Positions 1 to 9,100 of a DNA stretch of 64,000 bases are shown one piece after another. A program made the position numbers and the translations under genes. The stretch spans positions 1 through 64,000 of the forward strand of contig JADBKO010000011.1 of NCBI GenBank assembly GCA_014896355.1, in the 5' to 3' direction. The notes below the pieces were generated by a model. The model had not been told where the DNA came from. It saw only the letters and a list, made by a program, of their open reading frames with translations, and made no database searches. This DNA is from Bacillota bacterium (GTDB lineage: Bacteria; Bacillota; UBA5301; Bu52). Numbering within the stretch: the first letter of the stretch is position 1; every line of letters begins with the position of its first letter.

Positions 1-1426
1 CCACGGGCCGCAGAGTCCAGCGCAGTTCCGGTTCGCGGGCGTAGGAGGTCCAGGGGACCTCTTCTTCCCCGGGCAGAGGCTGGATCACTTCCTCCCGCAA
101 CAGCTCCCAGGTCTGCCCGGGCCATTCCTGCTGTACGGCAACCCGGTAGCTCAGCCGCCACAGGGCGGGCGAGTCGAACCCGTCCCGCTGCTGATACCCG
201 GCATCCAGAAGCAGTTTACCGCCAGCCCACGGCTGCCATTGGGCCTGGAGCTGGCTGGTCACGCTCCGGCCCTGAGCCCAGGCAGGGAGAGAAGTGCCTG
301 TGTCGCCAGCAGCGCTGGCGCCGCCTGTGCCGCTTCCCGTGGCCACCGAAGCGGAGGCCTGGCCGTCCCAGGTCCAGGACAGGCGAAACGGATTGCCTTG
401 CCAGGACAGGTTCAACCGCTGCGAATCCTTCTGGGCTGCGCTGCCGGGGCCCGTCTGCTGCTGGGAACGCCCCAGGGCCAGCTTCAGGGATCCCTGGCTG
501 CCGAGCCCCTGGTCGTAGCTGCCTTCCAGCTGCCAATCCAGCAGAGGGCTCACCCCCGTCTGCCGGGCATAGCCGTAGAGCGTCCCCTGGCCGGACCAGG
601 GCCCGTCGCCGCCCAGGCGGAAATTGTGGCGGGCACCGCCGCCCCAGCCGGCCTTCTGGAAGTAGTCCAGAACCAACGATCCGCTGGCGCCGGAATGGGT
701 ATAGTAGTTGTACGTATTCCTGATGTACCACCCGTCGCGCTCGGAATACCCGACCTGAGGCAGCCCCAGACGGTTGTCGCGCCGCAGGGGGATCACCAGG
801 TACGGCCAGTACAACAGGGGGATCTTTCCCTGATAATAGACCACCGACCAGGCTTCCAGGCGGTCGTCCGGGTAAATGATCACCTTGCGGGCCTGCACAT
901 GGTAATGCGGATGCTCCAGATCGCAGGTGGTGAAGCTGGCGTCCTGCAGGGTCTCCGCCTTCGGCAGAATCTGTAGCTGCCGGCCACGGATGTAGACCGG
1001 CCCTTTGACCCCCTTGGCCGCCACCTGGCCGGCAAAGTTGAAGAAGCGGCCGCTTTCGTCATCCAGCTGGAAGGTGAGGGATTCCGCTTGGATCCGGCGA
1101 TCCCCCTGCTGCAGCCAGGCGCCGCCGCTCAGGTCCATCCGGTGGGTTCGCAGGTCGTAGCGCATTTCCTGGGCCTTGAGCGTGTAGTCCCGGTAGGTGA
1201 TGACCACATCCCCCCGGGCCACGACCTGCCCGGCCTGATCATCGTAGACCAAGCCTTCATTGCTGCGCAGCGTCAGAGTATCGGCAGGCCCGGAGGCGGC
1301 CAGGGCCAGGAAACCGCCGCCTGCTCCCCCAAAAGCCAGCAACAGCAGCAGAATCCCGCAACAGAATGCCCAAGGCGCCTTCCCGCCGCCCCGAAGGCAG
1401 CGTCTTGTCGCCCGCTCTCGACGCAT
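1..1426 (-). CDS. lptD: LPS-assembly protein LptD (OstA family), C-terminus beyond left edge
   Basis: Manual reverse-strand translation from ATG at 1426 (directly after the lptF stop codon) is open to the window edge: MRRERATRRCLRGGGKAPWAF...LRSNEGLVYDDQAGQVVARGDVVITYRDYTLKAQEMRYDL...VIIYPDDRLEAWSVVYYQGKIPLLYWPYLVIPLRRDNRLGLPQVGYSERDGWYIRNTYNYY. OstA N-domain followed by the LptD-type pattern. Absent from the ORF track because no stop lies in the window. Confidence 0.88.
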   Translation of the reverse strand, partial: MRRERATRRCLRGGGKAPWAFCCGILLLLLAFGGAGGGFLALAASGPADTLTLRSNEGLVYDDQAGQVVARGDVVITYRDYTLKAQEMRYDLRTHRMDLSGGAWLQQGDRRIQAESLTFQLDDESGRFFNFAGQVAAKGVKGPVYIRGRQLQILPKAETLQDASFTTCDLEHPHYHVQARKVIIYPDDRLEAWSVVYYQGKIPLLYWPYLVIPLRRDNRLGLPQVGYSERDGWYIRNTYNYYTHSGASGSLVLDYFQKAGWGGGARHNFRLGGDGPWSGQGTLYGYARQTGVSPLLDWQLEGSYDQGLGSQGSLKLALGRSQQQTGPGSAAQKDSQRLNLSWQGNPFRLSWTWDGQASASVATGSGTGGASAAGDTGTSLPAWAQGRSVTSQLQAQWQPWAGGKLLLDAGYQQRDGFDSPALWRLSYRVAVQQEWPGQTWELLREEVIQPLPGEEEVPWTSYAREPELRWTLRPV

Positions 1427-2560
1427 CTAGGTCCGCTCCAGCCGCCAGAAGACCAGCCCGCCCAGAACGGCATAAATGAGGCTGGGCAGCCAGGCGCCGG
1501 CGAAAGGGGAGAGTATCCCCTTCACAGCCAAGGAACGGCTGAACGGGACGTTGACGTAATAGCTCAGGGCCAAAGCCACGCCTGCACCCAGGAGCCAGGG
1601 GCTGGGGGCGCGGGCGCGAAACAGAGCCACAGGGATCGCGGCCAAAAGAAACAAAAAGCTGGCCAAAGGCTGAGAGACCTTGAGATAGTAGTCCACGCTG
1701 AGGGCGGCCACATCGATCCCGGCCTTGCTGAAAAGGCGGATATTCCGGGCGAGTTCGGCCATGCTCATCTCCGCCGTGGTCTTCTGGGAGCCCAGGAGCT
1801 CCTGAATGCCGCCGCTTACCCGCAGGGTCATGTGGGAGAAAGCCACTTCCTGCTGGACGAAGCCCCGGGCATCCAGCGTGCGGCGGACGCCGTCCTCCAG
1901 GGACCAGCGCTGTCCCGCGAAGGTGCCTCTGCGGGCCGTGATCATCACCGGGTAGGGTCCGGAGCCCTGGCCAATCTGGTAGAGCATCACGTCCTGCAGG
2001 CTGTTTCTGGCCCGGTCCAGCTGGCGGATGTATACAAACGTATTGTCCGGTGTGCGGAAAAACACGTCCTGCTGCAAATCCGGCATCGCGTCACTGAAAT
2101 AAAGCTGGCGCAGGATATTCTGAGCCCGGTGGTTGGCTTCGGGCACCACCCGGTCACTGAGCAAAAACGAAGCCGCGCTGATGGCCAGACCGGCACAGGC
2201 CAACGGAAGAAACAGCCGCTGGAGGCTCAGGCCGGCCACCCGCATCATGACCAGTTCGCCGTCCTTCTGCCAACGCCACACCAGAAACAGCCCTGCGAAC
2301 AGCGTGGCCAGAGGCAGGGCCTGCACCACCGCCAAAGGCGACTCGTACAGCAGCAGCCGGCCCACGGTGGCGGCAGGAGTGCGCTTCACCAGCAGTAGGT
2401 CGGCCAGATCGAACAAAGCCCCACTGACCAGAAGGAATAGCGTGGCCCCCTCCAACAACAGAAACGGCCCCGCAAAAGCCCGCAGCAGGTAGGTGTCAAA
2501 CAGGATGGGGCGCAGCGGCCACCACCACGCGCCGTTGGCCCTGCGCGCTACATCCGCCAT
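1427..2560 (-). CDS. lptF: LptF/LptG (YjgP/YjgQ) family LPS export permease
   Basis: ORF with FDTYLLRAFAGPFLLLEGATLFLLVSGALF and the typical multi-TM YjgP/YjgQ pattern; directly upstream of lptD. Confidence 0.88.
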   Translation of the reverse strand: MADVARRANGAWWWPLRPILFDTYLLRAFAGPFLLLEGATLFLLVSGALFDLADLLLVKRTPAATVGRLLLYESPLAVVQALPLATLFAGLFLVWRWQKDGELVMMRVAGLSLQRLFLPLACAGLAISAASFLLSDRVVPEANHRAQNILRQLYFSDAMPDLQQDVFFRTPDNTFVYIRQLDRARNSLQDVMLYQIGQGSGPYPVMITARRGTFAGQRWSLEDGVRRTLDARGFVQQEVAFSHMTLRVSGGIQELLGSQKTTAEMSMAELARNIRLFSKAGIDVAALSVDYYLKVSQPLASFLFLLAAIPVALFRARAPSPWLLGAGVALALSYYVNVPFSRSLAVKGILSPFAGAWLPSLIYAVLGGLVFWRLERT

Positions 2561-2626
2561 GGCTGGCGCCCCCTCGGTTCTGCCGGAAACGCCGGATCAC
2601 AGGCGCAACCCGGGCTGCCGGGCAGG

Positions 2627-3736
2627 TTATGGGGCCTTGGCCTTGGGTTGCACAGGCTGCGGCTCTCGCTGCGCCTCTGAAAGCCTGCTCTCCAACTCCG
2701 CCAAGCGCCGCTCCAGTTCCCGGACCTTCTGCAACAGCTCCGGTACTTTCCGGGTGGCGGCCTTGACCCTCATCTCCTGGGTGTGGGGGCGGGCGGGGAT
2801 CCCCGACACGAACGAGCCCGGTGGCAGATCCCCGGCCACCACGCTTTTGCCGCCTACGATGCAATGGTCGCCGATGGTCAGATGGCCCACCACGCCCACC
2901 TGCCCCGCCAGGGTCACATGATGGCCCAGGTGTGTGCTGCCTGCCAGCCCCACCTGCGCCACCAGAAGGCAACTTTCGCCCACGTCACAGTTGTGGCCGA
3001 TCTGCACCAGGTTGTCGGTCTTCGTGCCGCGGCCGATGCGGGTGGGGCCGGTGGTTCCCCGGTCGATGGTGGTGTTGGCTCCGATTTCCACATCGTCCTC
3101 GATGATCACCGTGCCGATATGGGGGATCTTCTCGTGCTTGCCGTTCACTGTCACGAAGCCGAATCCATCGCTGCCGATGACCGCACCGGCATGGATGATG
3201 GCCCGGGCTCCAATCTGGCAACGCTCCCGCACCACCACATGGGGGTAAAGGATCGAATCATTGCCCACCTGGCTGCCGGTGCCGATATACACCCCGGGGT
3301 ACAACACCACCCCGTCGCCGATGCGGGCCCCGGCCTCCACCACCACGTAGGCCCCGATGGATACATTCTTCCCCACCAGAGCCCGGCGATGGATCACCGC
3401 CGTGGGATGAACGCCGGGCGCCGGCCGCTCCACGGGCTGATACAGGCCCAGTAGCCTGGCAAACGCGAGGCGGGCATTCTCCACCAACAGCACGGGTTTG
3501 CCAGGCTCGTCCGGAAGGTGGGCCGACAGGCTGCGAGGCACCACCACGGCCGACGCCGCCGACGCCAGGGCCTGCTGCAGCCGGTCCTTGTCCTCGGCAA
3601 ACGTGATCTCCCCTGCGCCCACACGCTCCACCCCGGCCACGCCGGTGATCATCCGGTGGGGGTCGCCCCGCAGCTCCCCATCCAGCAGCGTAGCCAGCTC
3701 ATTCAGGCTGTGAACCTTTTCCCTGCCCGCATCCAT
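2627..3736 (-). CDS. lpxD: UDP-3-O-acylglucosamine N-acyltransferase LpxD
   Basis: N-terminal LpxD domain (ITGVAGVERVGAGEITFAEDK) and left-handed beta-helix hexapeptide repeats (IGSDGFGFVTVNGKHEKIPHIGTVIIEDDVEIGANTTIDRGTTGPTRIGRGTKTDNLVQIGHNC). Confidence 0.96.
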   Translation of the reverse strand: MDAGREKVHSLNELATLLDGELRGDPHRMITGVAGVERVGAGEITFAEDKDRLQQALASAASAVVVPRSLSAHLPDEPGKPVLLVENARLAFARLLGLYQPVERPAPGVHPTAVIHRRALVGKNVSIGAYVVVEAGARIGDGVVLYPGVYIGTGSQVGNDSILYPHVVVRERCQIGARAIIHAGAVIGSDGFGFVTVNGKHEKIPHIGTVIIEDDVEIGANTTIDRGTTGPTRIGRGTKTDNLVQIGHNCDVGESCLLVAQVGLAGSTHLGHHVTLAGQVGVVGHLTIGDHCIVGGKSVVAGDLPPGSFVSGIPARPHTQEMRVKAATRKVPELLQKVRELERRLAELESRLSEAQREPQPVQPKAKAP

Positions 3737-3775
3737 GGACCGAAAGGCCTCCCCGCCCAGGCACCCGGGCCGGCT

Positions 3776-4240
3776 TCACTTCTTGACGTTGGCGGCCTTC
3801 AATACATCCTCCGTGAGATCATGACCGCCGTACAGGACCACCTGTTTGTCCAAAACCAGGTTGTAGCCGGTTTTTTTGGCCGTCTGCGCAATAAGGGATT
3901 TCAGCTCATCGGTGACGGAAGCCAAAACGGCGGCCTTGCGGGCGTCCAGGCGCTGTTGGTACTCATTGAACAGTTTCATCTTCTCGTCCTGGCTCATTCC
4001 GGCGCTTTTCTTGTCGAATTCCGCCTGCAGGGCCTGCAGCTCCTTCTGCAGGTCCGCCTGCGCCTTCTGCGCCGCCGGATGCCGGCTGAGAAGCACGGCC
4101 GTATCCACATAGGCCACATTCACCGGCGCCGGCGCTCCGGCGGCCCAACCGGAAAAGGCTGCCACCAGAGCCACAGCCGCCACCGCCAAGCTGGTGACGG
4201 TCACAATCTGCCATTTGCGAATCGGGCTCAAGTCATTCAC
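3776..4240 (-). CDS. OmpH/Skp family periplasmic chaperone
   Basis: N-terminal hydrophobic segment, then VNVAYVDTAVLLSRHPAAQKAQADLQKELQALQAEFDKK...TAKKTGYNLVLDKQVVLYGGHDLTEDVLKAAN, typical of OmpH/Skp; between bamA and lpxD. Confidence 0.9.
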   Translation of the reverse strand: MNDLSPIRKWQIVTVTSLAVAAVALVAAFSGWAAGAPAPVNVAYVDTAVLLSRHPAAQKAQADLQKELQALQAEFDKKSAGMSQDEKMKLFNEYQQRLDARKAAVLASVTDELKSLIAQTAKKTGYNLVLDKQVVLYGGHDLTEDVLKAANVKK

Positions 4241-4251
4241 TCCTTACAAGC

Positions 4252-5988
4252 TCAGAACGTCTGACCCAGGCTGAAGTAGGGTTGTCCGCCTTTCTGGCCT
4301 ACGCCGTAGTCCAGGCGGAACACGCCGATGGGCGTCTCAATGCGCACCCCCAGGCCGGCACCTACGTGCAGGTCAAGAGGCTGGACGAGCTGGTCTTTCT
4401 GCCAGGCGTTGCCTGCATCGACGAAAAGCGCGCCCTGCAGGCCCTTGATGATGTTGAACCGGTACTCCAGGTTGCCCAGGAACATTTTGGTGCCCACGAA
4501 CTCTCCATAACGGTAGCCGCGGACGCTATCTGCGCCTCCCACGTAGAACTGGTCGGACAGGGGCGCGTTGCCGCTGATCACCCCTCCGGAGAGCCGCAAA
4601 GCCCAAACCTGCCCGCCGGGGCCGGCCTTGGCGAAACGGGTCATTTCCCCGCTCAGTTTCTGGAAGTTCGTGTCACCGCCCAGAACAGGCAGCGCCAGCT
4701 CCAGGGATACCTTGTTGACCCCGCCTGCCGAAGGTTTCAACACAAAGTCCCGGGTGTCCTTTATGACGGCGAACGTCAGGCTGCGGGTCCGCGAGGAGGT
4801 GGGGCCAAAGCTGTCCGGCAGCGTGGTTCCCGGAACCAGCGGAGTGTTCTCGGCGTTCTCCGCCTTGATGGTCACATAACCCCGGGTGTCCGGCGCCAGC
4901 GGCTTGCCGAATTGCACGCTGCCGCCCTTGGTGGCCTCGTCGTAATCCACTGAGTCATACGTCCGCTTCTGCCGCTGGTCGTACAGGTTGAGGGAAAGGG
5001 AGTTGGGACGCCCGAACAGGTATGGCTCTGTGAAGCCCAGGTTATAGCTGTTCTTCTTGGCCCCGAATTCCCAGCGCAGGCTGGCGGCATCGCCGCGGCC
5101 GAAGGCGTTTTGGTCCGACACATCGATGAAGCCCACCAGGCCGTCGGCGGTGCTGTAGGAGACGCCGCCACTGGCAGTCCCGGTAGGCCGCTCCTTGACA
5201 TCGATATTGATGTTCACCACATCCGGGTTACCCGTATCCCGGAATTCGGAGTGAACCTCGTCAAAAAAGCCCAGGTTCAGGACCTTGCGCAAATCGGACC
5301 CCAACACGTTGGTGTTCAGGACATCGCCGGGCTTCAGGGTCATCTCGCGCAGGATCACGTAATCCTTGGTCTTCTTGTTGCCGCTGACCGTGATCTGGCC
5401 CACCCGCGTAGGCAGCAGCAAAATCAATAGCTCCTGTTGCTTGTCCATCTGCACGTCGCTGACACGGGCCACCACGCCGTATTTCTCATAGAGGTCCTTC
5501 AGGGCCGTTTGCACACCTTCCTTGAGCTGGTTGGTATTCAGAACCGTCCCCTTCTTGACCGGAAAGGACTGCAGCACGCTGTCTGCCCCTGCCGGCAGGG
5601 TGAAGCCGATGGGAACGAACCTCTCTCCGCTGACCACCGGGTTTTCCTTCACTTCAAAGACCACATCCGCACCGCCGGACACCGGCTTCACCTGCACTGA
5701 GACGTCGCTGAAGAGGCCCAATGCCCCGATGGACTGAAGATCGGCCTGCAGCATCTCTTTGGTCACCGGAGCCCCGACCTTAGTGTGGGTCACCGCCTTC
5801 AGAATCGTATCCGCAGGAATGTATTGATTTCCTGTGACGGTGATGTTTACCACTTTGGGCCCCTGGACTGTGTCACCGGTTTGCCCGGCGGCGGCCAGAA
5901 CCGGCGCAGACAGGAGTGCCAGCCACAGCAGGGCTGAGAGAACCAATCCTCCCAAGCCGAGGCGGTGGCATGCAGCGCGGGAATACAT
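4252..5988 (-). CDS. bamA: Outer membrane assembly factor BamA (POTRA repeats and surface antigen barrel)
   Basis: POTRA-like repeats and C-terminal barrel ending FRLDYGVGQKGGQPYFSLGQTF. Start chosen at MYSRAACHRLG (ATG 5988) with upstream AGGAGGAA; the ORF-track start at 6093 is likely too long. Confidence 0.95.
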   Translation of the reverse strand: MYSRAACHRLGLGGLVLSALLWLALLSAPVLAAAGQTGDTVQGPKVVNITVTGNQYIPADTILKAVTHTKVGAPVTKEMLQADLQSIGALGLFSDVSVQVKPVSGGADVVFEVKENPVVSGERFVPIGFTLPAGADSVLQSFPVKKGTVLNTNQLKEGVQTALKDLYEKYGVVARVSDVQMDKQQELLILLLPTRVGQITVSGNKKTKDYVILREMTLKPGDVLNTNVLGSDLRKVLNLGFFDEVHSEFRDTGNPDVVNINIDVKERPTGTASGGVSYSTADGLVGFIDVSDQNAFGRGDAASLRWEFGAKKNSYNLGFTEPYLFGRPNSLSLNLYDQRQKRTYDSVDYDEATKGGSVQFGKPLAPDTRGYVTIKAENAENTPLVPGTTLPDSFGPTSSRTRSLTFAVIKDTRDFVLKPSAGGVNKVSLELALPVLGGDTNFQKLSGEMTRFAKAGPGGQVWALRLSGGVISGNAPLSDQFYVGGADSVRGYRYGEFVGTKMFLGNLEYRFNIIKGLQGALFVDAGNAWQKDQLVQPLDLHVGAGLGVRIETPIGVFRLDYGVGQKGGQPYFSLGQTF

Positions 5989-6121
5989 GACGGTTCCTCC
6001 TTTTGTGCCAAAAAAGGGCGTGGGCAATGCTTCGTTGAACCAGACCCCGGACGTGGACAAAAATTCGCCCACCTGCTGCGTTATCCTGCCCATGCCTTCC
6101 GGGAATTCCTGACGGAAGCGG

Positions 6122-9100
6122 CTAGAAGCGGTAGCGCCCTTCCAAGCCTACGGATAGGTTGCCACCTTTTTCCGTTGTATAATCAGAAAACAACAGAACA
6201 TTATGGTCCAGCCTCATCTCCACCCGGAACTGGTCAAAAGGCAGCAGACCCAGTGTTCGGGCGTACGACATGTAGACGCTGTCCGTGAGGTATTTGCCCA
6301 GCTCGATGCGGAAGGGCTCTCCGCCGATGCCGGGGCTGATGCGGACCTGATCCAGGTTGAGGGCCTGGGCCACCTGCTGCTCCAACCCACCCATCAAGCG
6401 GGTATTGATCTCCTGCTGCAGGAGCCGGCGCGCTTCATCGCCAAAGGCCGACGCATCCCCCTGAGCCACCCGGGTGATGGCCCCCGGCAGGCCCAGCATT
6501 CCTGCCAGCTCCTCCTCGCTGCGGGGCGGGTCGGAACGCAGATGATGGGTCAGGTGATCGCCGGGGCCGGCGATCTCCAGGTATACCTTGAGGTCCTGGA
6601 GGTGGGTGGAGGCCACCAGCGATACATCCGGGATCATGCCCTTGTAAAGGGCGAATTCAGCGGAAGCCTGTTGGATGGTGAAAGGGGTGCCCATGTAGGT
6701 GATGGAACCCCGCAAGGCATCCAGGCGGCCTGAAAAAGCTGGCTGGCGCATGGTACCGCCCAGCACTAGGCTCCCGTACCCCCAGACCTCCAGCGTCCCT
6801 GCCGATTGGACCAGAACATAGGTCTTCGGCACCAACTGAATGTTCAGCTGGGCGTTCACAGGCGGAGGCTGCTGTGAGGAGCCGAGGCGGTCCAGGTTCA
6901 CCACGGGGCGGTCCAGACTGGCCTGCCCCTGGACCCGGGGGTTGCGTATGGAACCCGTGATGGTCAAACGCCCATCCAGGGCGCTGCTGAAGGCGGAGGA
7001 CTTGTACTGTACGCCTTTGGCTGTAACGTTGAGGTCCAGCTGGTCCGGCGTCAACCCCGCCATCCGCACTGTCCCCTGCACGTCCAGGCTGCCGCCGCCC
7101 ATTTGAGCCCGCCCCTGCTGGATGGTAAGGGTGTTGCCATGAAAGAGCAGCACGCCGCCGATGCCGTCGAGGGTGCCCAGGGCAGGATCCGAGAAGGCCA
7201 CGCCCTCTACGCGCGCAGTTCCCTCCACGACGGGTCTGGCCAGGGTGCCGCCGATGCGGATCTCCGCATGCCCCCGGGCACGGCTGCCGTCCAGGCGGGG
7301 GTCGGCCAGCCGCAGGAGCGCCAGATCGCCGTCCGGTACCGTCAGATGCAAATCAATGGGCTCCTGGCCTGCCTGGCTTTTGCCGGCTTTGCCGCGCAAC
7401 CAGTCCGCAGCCAGCCCGGCCCAGGGCAGCGTCCCGGTCAGAGTGGCCTCCCGGCCTGCCATGCGCAGGGCCAGCTTTTCCACGGTAATCTTCCGCCCGT
7501 CGGACTTCATCTGCCCCCCGATGCTGTCCAGCGCCATGCCGGCCAGCACTGGGTGGGATACCGTAAAGTCCACCTGGGCCACAGGGGAGGGCAGGGACCC
7601 GCTGAGGTGCGACGCCAGGGAGAGGAGCCCGCTGGTACGCTGGGGCAGCGACAGCAGGTTGCGCAGCGGCGCCAGCTCAAAACCGTGGGCAGCCACCTGG
7701 AGGTCCACTTGTTTGTTCCAACTTACGCTCCCGCTGGCCGTGAGAGTTCCCGGACCCTGCGTGGCCTCGAGCTGGGCAATCTGCATGCCCACCCGGTCCA
7801 GGGTGCCCTGGAAGCGGCCCTGCACCTGACCCCATTGCTGCCCGCTGCCGGTAAACGCCAGCTGAGCGTGGGCCGTAGGAGAAGAAAGGGGGCCTTCCAC
7901 CTGGATGTTCCCGCCCAGGCTGCCGCGAATACCCTCCAAGGGACCCAGGCTGGCCAGGCGGATCCCCAGGAGGGTCGAAACATCCCGCACGTCCACCTGC
8001 TGCAGGTCCAGACGCAAAGCCAGCACAGGCTGGCGGCCCAGGGAACGGATCTCGCCGCTGCACGCCCACCGCTGCGGCCCGCGGCTCAGCACCAGCTCCC
8101 GTAGGGAGGCGTTGCCCCGGCCGTCCAGGGTCAGACAGGCTTGCGCCGTGTCAAAGGGGATCTGGGCGATGGACAGGCCGGTGGAAGCCAGGGTCAGGCT
8201 GCCCTTGGAGAGCCCCTGCACGCTGCCCTTGACCTGGATCCGGCCTGCCAGCAGTGGCAGGGCACGGGAGGAGGCAGGCGCCACCCAAGGGGCCAACTGC
8301 CGCCAAAGATAGGCCACATCCAGGCTGCCGCTGCGGATCTCCAGATCCAGGCCGCCGGGCTGGCCATAGGAAGCAGTGCCTTGCAGGGTGCCACCGGGGG
8401 TGTCCACCTGCCAGGCGGTCACGCTCAAGCGCTGGCCGGACCAGGTCCAGGCCGCCCGGGCCTGGTCGGCCTCCAGGGGGATCTCATGGCCGCCACCTTT
8501 TGCAGCCGGCAGGGCCACCTGGACCTGTCGCCATGCCAGCTGGCCTGTGGCGGACAACCCCGCGTTGGGCTGCCAATGGGCCTGGGCGCTGCCGCTGGTG
8601 GTTCCCCCCAACCTGGCCGCAGCCAGGCTTTTCTGCCAGCCCCGTACTGCGCCGCCCAGCCAGCGGGCCAGCACGGCGCTCTGTAACCGGGACCACTGGA
8701 CCTGTGCCTGCCCGGAGCCCGTAGCATACTCCACCTGAGCCGCGCCGGTCAGGGTGACGGCCCCCCCTGCGCCCGCTTCCACATTTAGGCTTTGGACGGA
8801 GAGGACCCCTGCATCCAGCTGCAGAAGGGCAGTCACACGCCCCAACTTTTCCCCACGCAGGACGGCGCTGTCCCAGCGGCTTTCGAAGCGGCCTCGGGGT
8901 GCGCGGGACCCCCCAGCCTGCAGTTCACCTTGCACAGCCAGGGAGCCTGCGGGCTGCCAGCGGGCCAGCTCTGCCAGGGCCCGGGCCACCTGTTGCCGCT
9001 GCCTTTGCGGCCACTTCAGCCAGGAGGCCAGGCTGGGCAGGCTCTTCTCACACCAGGCGGATGCAGCCTGCACGTCCCGGATACGGGCCTGCGCCTGCGC

